NCBI GenBank assembly: GCA_015228815.1
Contig: JADGCV010000024.1
Coordinates: 1 to 64,000, forward strand
Length of the DNA stretch: 64,000 bases
From: Magnetococcales bacterium
GTDB lineage: Bacteria; Pseudomonadota; Magnetococcia; Magnetococcales; UBA8363
Direction: 5' to 3'
Position 1 is the stretch's first letter; each line of letters starts with the position of its first letter. A program made the position numbers and the translations under genes. The notes beneath the pieces were generated by a model that was given only the letters and a program-made list of their open reading frames with translations, did no database searches and was not told the DNA's origin. This document shows positions 20,357 to 30,104 of the stretch, in pieces.

Positions 20357-21307
20357 ATGAACTCCATAACCTTGAAAAAACGTGATCTTCTTTCCCTGAT
20401 GGACCTGGACCTGTCGGAAATCCAGCGTCTGTTCACGCGGGCGTCCGAACTCAAGGAATCCCTCGCCAGGGGTGACACAACCCGGACGCTGGAAGGGCGA
20501 ACCCTGGGAATGTTGTTCGAAAAGCCCTCGACCCGGACGCGGGTCTCCTTCGAGGTGGGGATGTATCAACTGGGGGGGCATGCCTTGTTTCTCTCCTCCA
20601 AGGAAATCCAGTTGGGCCGCGGCGAAACCATCTCCGACAGCGCCCGAGTCCTGTCACGTTATCTCGATGCCCTGATGATTCGCACGTTCGCCCATGAAAA
20701 TGCGGTCACGCTGGCCCGATTCGCCACGGTTCCAGTCATCAATGGATTGTCCGATCATTTTCATCCCTGTCAGATTCTGACTGACATTTTCACCTATCAG
20801 GAAAAACGGGGCTCCCTGGAAGGACGCAAGGTGGCGTTTGTCGGCGACGGCAACAACATGGCCCATTCCTGGATCCTTGCCAGCGTCAAGATGGGGTGTC
20901 ATCTGACCCTGGCCTGCCCGATCAACTACGATCCCGATCCTGTGGTCTTGAGCATGGCCCAGGGGCAAACCAAAACCACGGGGATCGGATCGATCTCCTT
21001 GACACGCGATCCCAGGGAAGCGGTGGCGGATGCCGACCTGGTGGTCACCGACACCTGGATTTCGATGGGACAGGAGCAGGAACGCCAACGTCGGTTGCGG
21101 GCGTTTGCCGGTTTTCAGGTCGATCGAACATTGATGCGTCTGGCGAAAAAAGATGTCCTGTTCATGCATTGCCTGCCGGCGCATCGTGACGAGGAGGTCT
21201 CCTCGGAGGTGCTGGACGGAGAACATTCGGTGGTGTGGGATGAGGCGGAAAACCGGTTGCATGTGCAGAAGGCCATCCTCGAATGGCTGATCCTCAGACG
21301 TTTTTAA
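20357..21307 (+). CDS. argF: Ornithine carbamoyltransferase
   Basis: Joins carbamoyl phosphate and ornithine to give citrulline. 316 residues. The carbamoyl-phosphate motif [14 protein letters not shown], the ornithine-binding [15 protein letters not shown] with its cysteine, and HPCQILTD are visible. It begins two bases after argD stops, so translation is almost certainly coupled. Followed by a palindromic repeat and then argG. Confidence 0.96.
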   Translation: MNSITLKKRDLLSLMDLDLSEIQRLFTRASELKESLARGDTTRTLEGRTLGMLFEKPSTRTRVSFEVGMYQLGGHALFLSSKEIQLGRGETISDSARVLSRYLDALMIRTFAHENAVTLARFATVPVINGLSDHFHPCQILTDIFTYQEKRGSLEGRKVAFVGDGNNMAHSWILASVKMGCHLTLACPINYDPDPVVLSMAQGQTKTTGIGSISLTRDPREAVADADLVVTDTWISMGQEQERQRRLRAFAGFQVDRTLMRLAKKDVLFMHCLPAHRDEEVSSEVLDGEHSVVWDEAENRLHVQKAILEWLILRRF

Positions 21308-21314
21308 AAATATT

Positions 21315-21374
21315 AAGGATGGGTCCGGGAAGGGGTTTCCCCTTCCCGGTGGGGTTTGGGGCAACGCCCCAAGG
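21315..21374 (+). repeat. Dispersed double-hairpin palindromic repeat, copy B
   Basis: A 60-base unit with stems GGGAAGGGG/CCCCTTCCC and TTGGGGC/GCCCCAA, starting eight bases after the argF stop and inverted relative to the copy at 4784-4842 (54 of 59 positions match). In the argF-argG gap it could act as an RNA-stabilising or attenuating double hairpin. Its absence of a T tract argues against a plain terminator. Confidence 0.75.
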
Positions 21375-21434
21375 TTTTGGTTTTTCCACACCTCCGCCGC
21401 CCCCGGACCCCCGCAATCGTTTACGGAGACGGAC

Positions 21435-22652
21435 ATGACGGAACGGGTAAAAAAAGTCGTTCTCGCCTATTCGGGTGGACTGGACACCTCCATCATCCTC
21501 AAATGGCTTCAAGACACCTACCAGTGCGAAGTCGTCACCTTTTCCGCCGACCTGGGGCAGGGAGAAGAGCTTGAGGAAGCACGCGCCAAGGCCAAACAGT
21601 TTGGCGTCCGCGAAATTTTCGTCGAAGACCTCAAGGAAGAGTTTGTCCGTGATTTTGTATTCCCGATGTATCGAGCCAACGCCCTGTATGAAGGGGTGTA
21701 CCATCTGGGAACCTCGATCGCCCGTCCCCTGATCGCCAAGCGCCAGATTGAAATCGCCAACCTTACCCAGGCGGATGCCGTTTCCCATGGCGCCACCGGC
21801 AAGGGAAACGACCAGGTCCGGTTCGAACTGGGCTATTACGCCCTGAAACCCAATATTCGCGTCATCGCTCCCTGGCGCGAATGGAACCTGACCTCGCGGG
21901 AAAAACTTGTCGCCTACGCCGAAACCCACGGCATTCCCGTCCCCCGTGGCAAAAAGGGAGAAGCCCCCTACTCCATGGACCGCAACCTGCTCCATCTTTC
22001 CTTCGAGGGAAAAATTCTCGAAGATCCCTGGCGGGAACCCGATGAAGACATGTTTGTCCTGTCCGTCTCTCCGGAAAAAGCCCCCGACAAGGCAACTTAT
22101 GTCGAACTTGAATTCATCAAGGGCGACTTGGCGGCCATCGATGGAGAAAAGATGTCCCCCGCCCAACTTCTGACCCGCCTCAACCAGCTGGGAGGAAGCA
22201 ACGGCATCGGACGCCTGGATCTGGTGGAAAACCGCTATGTCGGCATGAAATCGCGTGGTGTCTACGAGACCCCGGGAGGAACCATTCTCGGCATTGCCCA
22301 CCGGGCGATGGAATCGCTGACCCTGGATCGTGAAGTCGCCCATCTCAAGGATGAACTGGCGCCACGCTACGCCGCCCTGATCTACAACGGTTACTGGTTT
22401 TCTCCCGAGCGCCAGATGATCCAGACCATGGTGGATGCCTCCCAGGTTGCGGTCAACGGTGTCGTGCGGCTGAAACTGTACAAAGGCAACGTCACCGTCG
22501 TCGGTCGCAAATCGGAAGCAAGCCTGTTCGATCCCACCATCGCCACCTTCGAGGAAGACCAGGGGGCCTATCACCAGGCGGACGCCCACGGGTTTATCAA
22601 ACTCAACGCCTTAAGAATGCGCATTGCCGCCAATCTGAGGAATCGCGCATGA
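21435..22652 (+). CDS. argG: Argininosuccinate synthase
   Basis: ATP-dependent condensation of citrulline and aspartate. 405 residues, the usual length. [18 protein letters not shown] carries the PP-loop ATP site (SGGLDTS). [18 protein letters not shown] is the second nucleotide signature; [24 protein letters not shown] and [10 protein letters not shown] are conserved family segments. It starts 61 bases beyond the palindromic repeat and overlaps argH by four bases. Confidence 0.97.
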   Translation: MTERVKKVVLAYSGGLDTSIILKWLQDTYQCEVVTFSADLGQGEELEEARAKAKQFGVREIFVEDLKEEFVRDFVFPMYRANALYEGVYHLGTSIARPLIAKRQIEIANLTQADAVSHGATGKGNDQVRFELGYYALKPNIRVIAPWREWNLTSREKLVAYAETHGIPVPRGKKGEAPYSMDRNLLHLSFEGKILEDPWREPDEDMFVLSVSPEKAPDKATYVELEFIKGDLAAIDGEKMSPAQLLTRLNQLGGSNGIGRLDLVENRYVGMKSRGVYETPGGTILGIAHRAMESLTLDREVAHLKDELAPRYAALIYNGYWFSPERQMIQTMVDASQVAVNGVVRLKLYKGNVTVVGRKSEASLFDPTIATFEEDQGAYHQADAHGFIKLNALRMRIAANLRNRA

Positions 22653-24103
22653 CCCGACCCGCCGGCGGCAAACTCTGGGGTGGCCGTTTTCGTGAACCCA
22701 CCAATGCCTTCGTCGAACGGTTCACGGCATCGATTCACTATGACCAAAGGCTCTTTCGTGAGGATATCCGGGCCTCCTCGGTCCATTGCCGCATGCTGGC
22801 ACGGCAGGGAATCATCGCTCCCGAGGAGGCGGAACAGATTCTTTCGGGCCTGGAACGGGTCCGGGGTGAAATCGAGGCCGGAACGATGTCCTTCCGCACC
22901 GAGCTTGAAGACATTCACATGCATGTCGAAAGCCGCCTCAAGGAATTGATCGGCCCGGTCGCCGGCAAGCTGCATACGGCACGTTCCCGCAATGATCAGG
23001 TGGCCACCGACCTCAGGCTCTATCTGCGCGGCGAGGTCGATGAACTGATCGCCGCCCTTGGCGCCGTGCGTCACAGCCTGCTGGACCTTGCCAAAATTCA
23101 TGTCGAAACCCTGCTTCCCGGGTTTACCCACCTGCAAAACGCCCAACCGGTAAGCCTTGCCCATCATCTGCTCGCCTACTTTGAAATGTTCACCCGCGAT
23201 CGGGAACGTTTGACCCTTCTGCGACCCCGGGTCAACCAGTTGCCCCTGGGTTCGGCGGCCCTGGCGGGAACGCCATTTCCCATTGATCGCGAATGGGTCG
23301 CCAGGGAACTGGGTTTTGATGGGGTGTGCCGCAATTCCATGGATGCCGTTTCCGACCGTGATTTTGTCCTTGAAATTGCCTTCACCGGGGCATTGATCAT
23401 GGGTCACCTGTCACGTTTTTCCGAGGAATTGATCCTCTGGTCATCGACACCGTTCGGTTTCATCGAACTGCCCGATGCCTTCTGTACCGGCTCCTCGATC
23501 ATGCCCCAGAAGAAAAACCCCGACGTGCCGGAGTTGGTTCGGGGCAAAAGTGGCCGGGTCACGGGACATCTGGTAGGGCTTCTCATGATGATGAAGGGGC
23601 TGCCTCTGGCCTACAATCGCGACATGCAGGAAGACAAGGAACCCATATTCGATGTCGTGGACACGGTGGGCGGCTCGTTGCGACTGTTCGCCGACCTGAT
23701 TCCCGGCATCCAGGTTCGCAAGGAGAAGATGGCCGCCGCCGCCGCCGGAGGCTTCACCACCGCCACCGATTGCGCCGATTATCTGGTCAGGAAAGGGGTC
23801 CCCTTTCGCGAGGCGCACGAAATCACGGGAAAAATTGTGCGCCTGTGCGTCGAGGAAAACACGACGCTTTCTTCCCTTTCCCTTGTGGCCATGCAAAACG
23901 TGGATCCGCGCATCGGCCCGGATATTCACGAGGTGCTTCGGGTGGAAGCCTCGGTGAACGCCCGTCGTTCCCAGGGAGGCACCGCCTTCGAAACGGTACG
24001 CCAAGCCCTGGAAACGGCGGAAACGTTCCTGAATGCCGAAGGAAACCATGCTTTTTCTGGAACAATGGCGCCCAAAAAAGGAAAAGATCATGGGACGACC
24101 TGA
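22649..24103 (+). CDS. argH: Argininosuccinate lyase
   Basis: Cleaves argininosuccinate to arginine and fumarate, the last pathway step. 484 residues; fumarase/aspartase superfamily. Signatures: KLWGGRF near the start, [44 protein letters not shown] and the catalytic-serine loop [23 protein letters not shown]. The ATG sits inside ATGA with the argG stop. It is about 20 residues longer at the C-terminus than typical, ending [16 protein letters not shown]. That tail overlaps the next small gene. Confidence 0.96.
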   Translation: MTRPAGGKLWGGRFREPTNAFVERFTASIHYDQRLFREDIRASSVHCRMLARQGIIAPEEAEQILSGLERVRGEIEAGTMSFRTELEDIHMHVESRLKELIGPVAGKLHTARSRNDQVATDLRLYLRGEVDELIAALGAVRHSLLDLAKIHVETLLPGFTHLQNAQPVSLAHHLLAYFEMFTRDRERLTLLRPRVNQLPLGSAALAGTPFPIDREWVARELGFDGVCRNSMDAVSDRDFVLEIAFTGALIMGHLSRFSEELILWSSTPFGFIELPDAFCTGSSIMPQKKNPDVPELVRGKSGRVTGHLVGLLMMMKGLPLAYNRDMQEDKEPIFDVVDTVGGSLRLFADLIPGIQVRKEKMAAAAAGGFTTATDCADYLVRKGVPFREAHEITGKIVRLCVEENTTLSSLSLVAMQNVDPRIGPDIHEVLRVEASVNARRSQGGTAFETVRQALETAETFLNAEGNHAFSGTMAPKKGKDHGTT

Positions 24104-24284
24104 GTCAAACGCCTTGAGTCCCGAGGAAATACGACGCACTGCGTTGGCCACGTTGCACCACTTTCCCGTCATGGACCAAAAGCGCCTGGACAAAGAATTT
24201 GCCGACTTGCGCAAAGAGTGGGACCGCCTCGACCGTCCCCACCCTGCCCCCGACTTCTCATTTGCCGACGTTTCCCACCCTTAA
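24090..24284 (+). CDS. Small hypothetical protein after argH
   Basis: A 64-residue charged protein ([16 protein letters not shown]...[19 protein letters not shown]). AAGGAAAAG lies just upstream of the ATG at 24090, which overlaps the end of argH by 14 bases. Its 3' end overlaps the convergent radical SAM gene by 27 bases. The position recalls small genes that follow argH in other bacteria, but the sequence is not a lipoprotein and I do not recognise it. Confidence 0.5.
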   Translation: MGRPESNALSPEEIRRTALATLHHFPVMDQKRLDKEFADLRKEWDRLDRPHPAPDFSFADVSHP

Positions 24285-25727
24285 ATGACGTTGGAACAAG
24301 GTTCTGATGACGCCACGGAAGCGTCTGACGACAGGACTGGACGACCTTGGATCGAGCACTATGAAAATGGGTCGGCGAAAAAGAATGGCAACCCACAGCA
24401 ACAGATTCTCAAACGCAAGCGGCAACCCAAGTTTGGAAGCAATGGAGCGCACCATGAACAAAATATTCAATTTTTCATTGTTTGCCCGGGTTTCTTCATG
24501 AGATTGATGCACCGGTCTGAGGACAGGTGACTCGGTATACCCCGAAACCTGGTCGAGATGATCGGGAAGCAGATCATACTTCCTGGCGACTTCATAAATC
24601 TCACTGCCAGGATAGGGGAAGAAGAAAAAACACCGGCCATAATCGGCACGCAATTCCTGATTGAACCGGAAGGTCTCCCGAGCCATCGCATTGGTTTCAA
24701 AGGGGAGACCGACAATGTTGAAGGCAAAGGTCTTCAGACCGTATTTTTTCACGATGGCAAAGGCCTTGCGAATCTTGTCGTTGGAATGCTGACGGTTCAA
24801 CAGATTTTTTCGCAACCATTCGTTCCCCGATTCAATGCCGAATTCAATGGAGGCACAGCCGGAATTTTTCAGGCTTTCGACCACCGGCTCGTTGATGGTT
24901 TCGACACGGGCGTTGCAAATATACGGCAGACCAATGGTTTTTTTGTAGACCTCACAAAATTCGACGATCCATTTCTTGTTCAACGTGAAGGTATCATCGG
25001 CGAAAAGAATCTGGCGCGTTTCGGGAAAAAGGGCCAGATTGCCCTTGATGATCTCCATGGACCGGGCAATGGAGGGAAACCTGACATAATCCTTTTTGTT
25101 GGGATAGGCATCGCGCAGGACATGGTTGCAACAGTAGCTGCACTTGTAGGGACAGCCGCGTCCCAACAACATGGGAAAGGATTCGCCCCCCTCCCTGATG
25201 ATTTTCTTGAAATCGAACAAGGTATAATCGGGCAGAGCCAGATCGTCGAGCAGCGGCAGTGGGGCTACCGGATTTCTGACGATGCCCCGATCGGTCCTGA
25301 AGATCATGCTCGCGGTTGTCGAAGGGTCGTCACCGCGGTCCAGGCGTCCCGCCAGTTCAAGCATCGGCACCTCCCCTTCTCCGATGCAAACGGCATCCAC
25401 CCGAGGCAACTCCTGAAACAATCCTTCCTTGACGAGCGTTCCGTGAACCCCACCGACAATGGTAAGGGGTTTGTGCTTTCGTTCCAGGGCAAGAAAAGAC
25501 TGGGCATACCGCAATTGATTGGTGGTGAAGGACAGTCCCAGAAGGTGCGGCCTGCGCGTCTCGATACGCTCGATCGCCCTGGGAATATCCTCCACGGCAA
25601 TGAGATGATCCAGGGCAACCTGGTGTCCATGCTGTTTCAGATTGCCGATGATATAGGCCAAACCGTGATGAAACGAAGGATAGAAACCCGTCCGTACATC
25701 GAAATAGACAATATGAATATCAGCCAT
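24258..25727 (-). CDS. B12-binding domain radical SAM protein
   Basis: A 489-residue enzyme. The N-terminal 140 residues form a cobalamin-binding-like Rossmann domain (HGLAYIIGNLKQHGHQVALDHL, TIVGGVHGTL, CIGEGEVPMLELA). The radical SAM core follows, with LLGRGCPYKCSYCCNHVLRDAYP (CX3CX2C cluster motif), ILFADDTFTLNKKWI and CASIEFGIESGNEWLRKNLLNRQHS. A C-terminal hydrophobic stretch near residues 440-460 may associate with membrane. Proteins of this architecture include methyltransferases and enzymes of hopanoid, lipid and cofactor synthesis; the substrate cannot be inferred here. No obvious partner gene: it converges on the arginine operon. Confidence 0.83.
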   Translation of the reverse strand: MADIHIVYFDVRTGFYPSFHHGLAYIIGNLKQHGHQVALDHLIAVEDIPRAIERIETRRPHLLGLSFTTNQLRYAQSFLALERKHKPLTIVGGVHGTLVKEGLFQELPRVDAVCIGEGEVPMLELAGRLDRGDDPSTTASMIFRTDRGIVRNPVAPLPLLDDLALPDYTLFDFKKIIREGGESFPMLLGRGCPYKCSYCCNHVLRDAYPNKKDYVRFPSIARSMEIIKGNLALFPETRQILFADDTFTLNKKWIVEFCEVYKKTIGLPYICNARVETINEPVVESLKNSGCASIEFGIESGNEWLRKNLLNRQHSNDKIRKAFAIVKKYGLKTFAFNIVGLPFETNAMARETFRFNQELRADYGRCFFFFPYPGSEIYEVARKYDLLPDHLDQVSGYTESPVLRPVHQSHEETRANNEKLNILFMVRSIASKLGLPLAFENLLLWVAILFRRPIFIVLDPRSSSPVVRRFRGVIRTLFQRHLRVGNVGK

Positions 25728-25882
25728 GAATCCCTATCCAGTTCAGGAAACCATCCATCCGTGCGGAAGTGGTCGGGCGCGGGTATCGCATGTCACACCG
25801 CCCCGATCTTGCCATAAAACGGCGGGCAACTTAAAGCACACACGAGAATGAAAACCCGTCCCCTGGCCTGAAACCGTCAGAC

Positions 25883-26698
25883 CTACAAACTTTGCATGCT
25901 TTTGTCTTTCTGCTTCATGTTTTGCAGATCGCTGACGGTGGCGCCATCCATGCCGCGCATGTAGACCACCACCGGGACATTGCCGCTGTTGCGGACCACG
26001 ACCTCATCCCCCCGACGGGGTTCCCGCAACGCGGCGAAGCCGATGCCGTCGATGTTGAAAAGACGGACCGTTTCACCCGACACCCCACCCGCATAATGAA
26101 TCACTTCGAGAGAAGCGGGTTGGACCGATTCGAATTGAAGCAGCACGGGATCCTTGCCCCCCTGATCCAGGGAGAGACGGGTCGCGGCCCCCGGCGGGAC
26201 GATAAAACGGTTGGTCCAGTTGACGCGCGCTTCGGCCTGGCTGAACTGGACATCCTGAATGGCCAGACGGGGCGGCGTCGAAACCGTGGTCGCCACCTGG
26301 CGGACCGGTTCACGTTCCGCCGAAGGAAAAACGCCAAGGGCCAGAACGACCACCGCCACCCCACCGACGAAAGAAAACGGTTGCAATACCACGGAACGGG
26401 GCGAGAAGAACCACCCCCAGGCGCGACGCATCGGTTCCAGAAGCGGGGAAGAGTGACGCGACGCATGCGCCGCCATCCGTTGGGCCACCGCCCGATCGGT
26501 CAATCCCTTGTCCGCCACCGTTTGCCGTTCCTGCCGCAAGGCCTCTTGAAACCCCCGCTCCAACCCAAGCAGTTGGGCCATTTCCTTCAAGGTCCACGGC
26601 TCGGTCACCGCCAACCGGTACAAATGACGCATTTCCGCCCGATCCAGATCGGCTTCGAGGCCACGGCTGAGCAATTCCTGGTCTTGTTCGTCCAACAT
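25883..26698 (-). CDS. Putative membrane anti-sigma factor-like protein
   Basis: A 271-residue protein with a helical cytoplasmic N-terminus (about 95 residues), one membrane span near residues 105-125 (FSFVGGVAVVVLALGVF) and a beta-rich outside domain. It lies 98 bases downstream of an ECF sigma gene on the same strand, the classic place of an anti-sigma factor. The N-terminus lacks the HX3CX2C zinc signature of the best-known class, so the role is inferred from context and topology. The C-terminus (SLEVIHYAGGVSGETVRLFNIDG...) could be the sensory part. Confidence 0.6.
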   Translation of the reverse strand: MLDEQDQELLSRGLEADLDRAEMRHLYRLAVTEPWTLKEMAQLLGLERGFQEALRQERQTVADKGLTDRAVAQRMAAHASRHSSPLLEPMRRAWGWFFSPRSVVLQPFSFVGGVAVVVLALGVFPSAEREPVRQVATTVSTPPRLAIQDVQFSQAEARVNWTNRFIVPPGAATRLSLDQGGKDPVLLQFESVQPASLEVIHYAGGVSGETVRLFNIDGIGFAALREPRRGDEVVVRNSGNVPVVVYMRGMDGATVSDLQNMKQKDKSMQSL

Positions 26699-26796
26699 GA
26701 TCGTTCCTCGAAGGTCTGGATCGTCGTCAGGAGATCGTTACTGTCTGTTGGTAACCGTGGATCGGTAAAAGTTTCAGGGAATCGACCCGGAAAAAG

Positions 26797-27393
26797 TCAA
26801 TCGGAATCAAAGGTAAACAGATCCCCCGTGCCGTCGTTCTCGAAACCGGCGCGCAGGGCTTTTCGCGCCCTGAAAACGCGGGTCTTGACGGTGGCCTCGG
26901 GCAGTTCAAGCATCCTTGCCGCCTCGCGATAGCTCAACCCTTCAAGGCAAACCAATACCAGTGCCTCGCGCAGGTCCCGGGAAAGATGATGTTCGATACC
27001 ATTTTTCAGGGCGACGAGACGGGCCTGTCGTTGACAGGCATCGTGGGGATTTTCCCCCGTGTCGATGACCTCGGTCAGTTCGACATCATCGGCGACGGCA
27101 AAACGGAAGGAGGAGGAACGATTGACATGATTGAGGACCAGGTTGCGGGCGATTCCAAGGACCCAGGTCGAAAACATGGAATTGCCGCGAAAATGATCCA
27201 GATGACGGCAAACCTCGAAAAAGGTCTCCTGGGTAAGATCCTGGGCATCCTCATGGGAAAGGGAGTGACGGAGGATAAAACGGAACACCCGTTGTTCCAG
27301 GCGTTTGAGCAGTTGGGCAAACGCCTGGACATCCCCGTTCCTTGCCGCTTCCACATCCCTCAGATCGGGATCCGGCCCCTTGGCGCTGGTCAC
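26797..27393 (-). CDS. ECF-type RNA polymerase sigma factor
   Basis: A 198-residue extracytoplasmic-function sigma factor. Region 2: VQAFAQLLKRLEQRVFRFILRH, DAQDLTQETFFEVCRHLDHFRG and FSTWVLGIARNLVLNHV. Region 4 helix-turn-helix: REALVLVCLEGLSYREAARMLELPEATVKTRVFRARKAL. The start is taken as the GTG at 27393 because it overlaps the TGA of the upstream exported-protein gene (GTGA), a coupling arrangement; the open frame extends 59 codons further but through that gene. Likely controls its own cluster; promoter targets were not identifiable. Confidence 0.85.
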   Translation of the reverse strand: MTSAKGPDPDLRDVEAARNGDVQAFAQLLKRLEQRVFRFILRHSLSHEDAQDLTQETFFEVCRHLDHFRGNSMFSTWVLGIARNLVLNHVNRSSSFRFAVADDVELTEVIDTGENPHDACQRQARLVALKNGIEHHLSRDLREALVLVCLEGLSYREAARMLELPEATVKTRVFRARKALRAGFENDGTGDLFTFDSD

Positions 27394-27746
27394 CGCGGTA
27401 TTCCGGCAATGCAAAAGATTTGCGACGCCGATCCGGTGACCACAATCTGGCCGCGGGCCGTCACCCGGGTTCGGCATTCGGCCAACCAACCGGGCTGACT
27501 GTTCTGGGAAACGGGGACATACCCGGTCACGACAAGCAGCGAGGCGATGGACTGCCCGTTCTGGAGACAATCATCACAACACACGGTCGCGCCCGGAGCC
27601 AGATCGGCCTCGAAAGGGGTACTGTCCAGGGATTGGCCATGGACGGGAACATCGGTGTCGTTGACAAGGCAAAAGGCCCCCGCCTCGATCGGAAAGATCA
27701 TCAGAATCCCCAACAGCCATTGTCGCCAATATTTTTTTACATTCAT
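27390..27746 (-). CDS. Small exported cysteine-rich protein upstream of the sigma gene
   Basis: A 118-residue protein with a clear signal peptide (MNVKKYWRQWLLGILMIFPIEAGA). The mature part has six cysteines, including a VCCDDC cluster, and otherwise looks beta-rich (SIASLLVVTGYVPV, GQIVVTGSASQIFC). No family recognised. Because its stop codon overlaps the sigma factor start, it should be co-translated with the regulator; it may be an exported sensor or a regulon product. Confidence 0.6.
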   Translation of the reverse strand: MNVKKYWRQWLLGILMIFPIEAGAFCLVNDTDVPVHGQSLDSTPFEADLAPGATVCCDDCLQNGQSIASLLVVTGYVPVSQNSQPGWLAECRTRVTARGQIVVTGSASQIFCIAGIPR

Positions 27747-28001
27747 GATCCCACGCCTCGAATCCCGACAAGAGTCTCCCTGGAACCGCCGCGGCCATCA
27801 TCACCCCATCCGACGGATCGATCATCGTCCCCATTTTCGTGGGTGACGCGCTCAAGAAAAAAGTTCCCCGGAACGATTCGGGCCACCTGCCGATGTTCGA
27901 AGCCTTGAAACCTTTCTTTCCAATCCGTTACCGCTGATATAAAATGAAGCGTTCTTTTTTCGGAATTCCTGAATCTTCGCGTCTTAAGGAAAGGGACAAC
28001 C

Positions 28002-28385
28002 ATGAAAACCGGATACTGTCTCCTGCCGGCCCTGGGGCTGGTCCTGCTGTTCGCCACGGGCAGCTCCCGGGCCGACATCATCGACGATGGTGAAGCGGTA
28101 TTCAAGAAGTGCAATGTCTGCCATAATCTTATCGATGACGGAAGCAAAAAGGTCGGCCCCAATCTGGGTGGCGTCATCGGGCGCAAGGCGGGAACCTTGA
28201 AAGGTTACACCTTCTCTCCGGCCATGACCGCAAGCGGCATCGTCTGGAACCGGGAATCGCTCGATCGTTTTCTCACGAAACCCACAGCGGTCGTTCCCAA
28301 CACCCAATCGACCTTTCCCGGCCTCGCGGAACCAACCGAGCGCAGTGCGGTCATCTCCTTTCTCGAAGCCCTGGCGGAATCATGA
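28002..28385 (+). CDS. Class I c-type cytochrome (c2/c550-like) lacking the usual Met ligand
   Basis: A 127-residue periplasmic cytochrome: signal peptide to about residue 24 (LVLLFATGSSRA), haem-binding CNVCH, then KVGPNLGGVIGRKAGTLKGYTFSPAM and IVWNRESLDRFLTKP. In cytochromes of this type the sixth haem ligand is the methionine of GTKMTFPGL; here the aligned stretch reads NTQSTFPGL, so the position is serine (codon TCG near 28309). The other methionines lie in the normal non-ligand YTFSPAM region. The protein may have a five-coordinate or differently ligated haem. GGAAAGGGA precedes the ATG. The 255-base gap before it (27747-28001) shows no gene. Confidence 0.85.
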   Translation: MKTGYCLLPALGLVLLFATGSSRADIIDDGEAVFKKCNVCHNLIDDGSKKVGPNLGGVIGRKAGTLKGYTFSPAMTASGIVWNRESLDRFLTKPTAVVPNTQSTFPGLAEPTERSAVISFLEALAES

Positions 28386-28580
28386 ACCGTCATGGTTCCC
28401 TGCCCGAAGGAGACCCCCGGAGCACCTTTCCGGTCTCCCTCGGGTCCGACATGCCCTTTTCATGCACTTGCCCCGCCGCCACGCATTTCCCATATTGCCG
28501 GAGTTGGAAGGAAATGGCACAATCGGCAATCGTCACACGCGACCCGTGAACATTCCATTCACACTTCCCCGGAGAACCCA

Positions 28581-28769
28581 GTGACCCCCGCCAATCGTGG
28601 ATTGTTCCCCATGCTGATGGCCCTGTCGCTGCTTGCCGGTTGCGGCCACAAGGGCAACCTGTATCTGGAAACGGAGGCGATCAAACAACAGACGCAATCG
28701 GCGAAACAACCGGATACTCCAGAGCAAAGGCCGGCAACTCCGGAGCAAAAACCGGTTGAGGGTCCCTGA
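28581..28769 (+). CDS. lptM: LptM-like small lipoprotein
   Basis: A 62-residue lipoprotein starting at GTG 28581 with GGAGA six or so bases upstream. The signal peptide ends at the lipobox LLAGC, followed by GHKGNLYLE, closely matching the family pattern GCGxKGPLYLP of LptM (YifL), which helps mature the LPS translocon LptDE. The remaining tail is low-complexity (KQPDTPEQRPATPEQKP). Position immediately upstream of lysA is the conserved arrangement in Proteobacteria. Confidence 0.82.
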   Translation: MTPANRGLFPMLMALSLLAGCGHKGNLYLETEAIKQQTQSAKQPDTPEQRPATPEQKPVEGP

Positions 28770-28803
28770 TCATTCGTTCTCTCTTTTTTCCGACGGGCCA
28801 ATC

Positions 28804-30069
28804 ATGGACCATTTTCATTACCTGGATGACCGGATCCATTGCGAAGAGGTCCCCCTGGACCAGATCGCCGAAACGGTCGGCACGCCGTTCTATTGTTACT
28901 CCGAAAAAACATTGCTCCACCATCTGACGGTGTTTCAGCAGGCATTCGCCAAGACGCCGCATCTGATCTGCTATTCGGTGAAGGCCAACAGCAATCTTGC
29001 CGTACTGGATCTTCTGGCCCGTCACGGCGCCGGATTTGACATCGTTTCGGGCGGCGAACTGGAACGGGTGCGCCGAATCGGCTGCCCCGGCGACAGGATC
29101 GTCTTTTCCGGGGTCGGAAAAACAGCTGCGGAAATCCGACAGGCCCTCGCCCGAAACATACTCATGTTCAATGTCGAAAGCCGCTCCGAACTCTATCGCC
29201 TCGATACCCTCGCCGGAGAAATGGGACTCAAGGCCCCCATCGCCCTCAGGATCAATCCCGATGTCGATCCCCAGACCCATCCTCACATTTCCACCGGCCT
29301 TAAACGCAATAAATTCGGCATCCCCCATGACAATGCCCTCGATCTTTACCGTCATGCCGCCAACCTGCCGCATATCGACGTCATCGGCCTGGATTGTCAC
29401 ATCGGCTCCCAGTTGACGACCCTCGCCCCCTTCGTCGATGCCCTCAAACGGGTCCTGACCCTGGTGGGCGCCTTGAAACGCGAAGGGATTCCCCTGCGTT
29501 TCCTTGATCTTGGCGGTGGTCTGGGAATCCCCTACGATCAATCGCGCCCCCCCCCCCTGCCCGATCATTATGCCAGCGCCCTGCTCAAGGAACTCGAAGG
29601 CTTCGACCTGACCCTGATCCTGGAACCGGGACGGGTCATCGCCGGCAACGCCGGGGTTCTCGTCACCCGGGTCGAATACATCAAGGAAAACGAGGACAAA
29701 CGATTCATCATCACCGATGCCGGCATGAACGACTTGTTGCGTCCGGCGCTGTACAACGCCTATCACGGCATTCAACCGGTCATCCGCCGTTTCGGTGACG
29801 ACGAGGCGGTGGTGGATGTCGTCGGTCCCATTTGTGAATCGGGAGATTTTTTCGCCCGCGACCGATTGCTGCCGCCGTTCGCCGAAGGGGATCTGCTGGC
29901 GATTCGTTCGGCGGGGGCCTATGGTTTCGTCATGAGCGGCAACTACAACACCCGCCCCCGGGCCGCCGAGGTCATGGTCCGCGGCAATCGGTTCGCGGTC
30001 GTCCGTCGCCGGGAAACCCTCGATGAACTGCTTGGCCCCGAATCCCTGTTTCCGACCGATCATTCCTAG
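28804..30069 (+). CDS. lysA: Diaminopimelate decarboxylase
   Basis: PLP-dependent fold-III enzyme turning meso-diaminopimelate into lysine. 421 residues. The PLP lysine is in LICYSVKANSNLAVL; GLDCHIGSQL, LDLGGGLGIPY, ILEPGRVIAGNAGVLVTRV and GPICESGDFFARDR are conserved active-site segments. The ATG at 28804 gives MDHFHYLDDRIHCEEVPL, the normal start; the frame extends upstream through lptM but without a better start. It follows lptM by 34 bases. Confidence 0.96.
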   Translation: MDHFHYLDDRIHCEEVPLDQIAETVGTPFYCYSEKTLLHHLTVFQQAFAKTPHLICYSVKANSNLAVLDLLARHGAGFDIVSGGELERVRRIGCPGDRIVFSGVGKTAAEIRQALARNILMFNVESRSELYRLDTLAGEMGLKAPIALRINPDVDPQTHPHISTGLKRNKFGIPHDNALDLYRHAANLPHIDVIGLDCHIGSQLTTLAPFVDALKRVLTLVGALKREGIPLRFLDLGGGLGIPYDQSRPPPLPDHYASALLKELEGFDLTLILEPGRVIAGNAGVLVTRVEYIKENEDKRFIITDAGMNDLLRPALYNAYHGIQPVIRRFGDDEAVVDVVGPICESGDFFARDRLLPPFAEGDLLAIRSAGAYGFVMSGNYNTRPRAAEVMVRGNRFAVVRRRETLDELLGPESLFPTDHS

Positions 30070-30104
30070 GTCCCCCATTCCGAGTCACAGAAAGATCCGA
30101 TTCC

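Noticed and set aside
27747-28001. Possible small gene between the exported cysteine protein and the cytochrome
   Set aside because: Frames here extend from shadows of the cytochrome gene; no ribosome site or protein-like composition was found.
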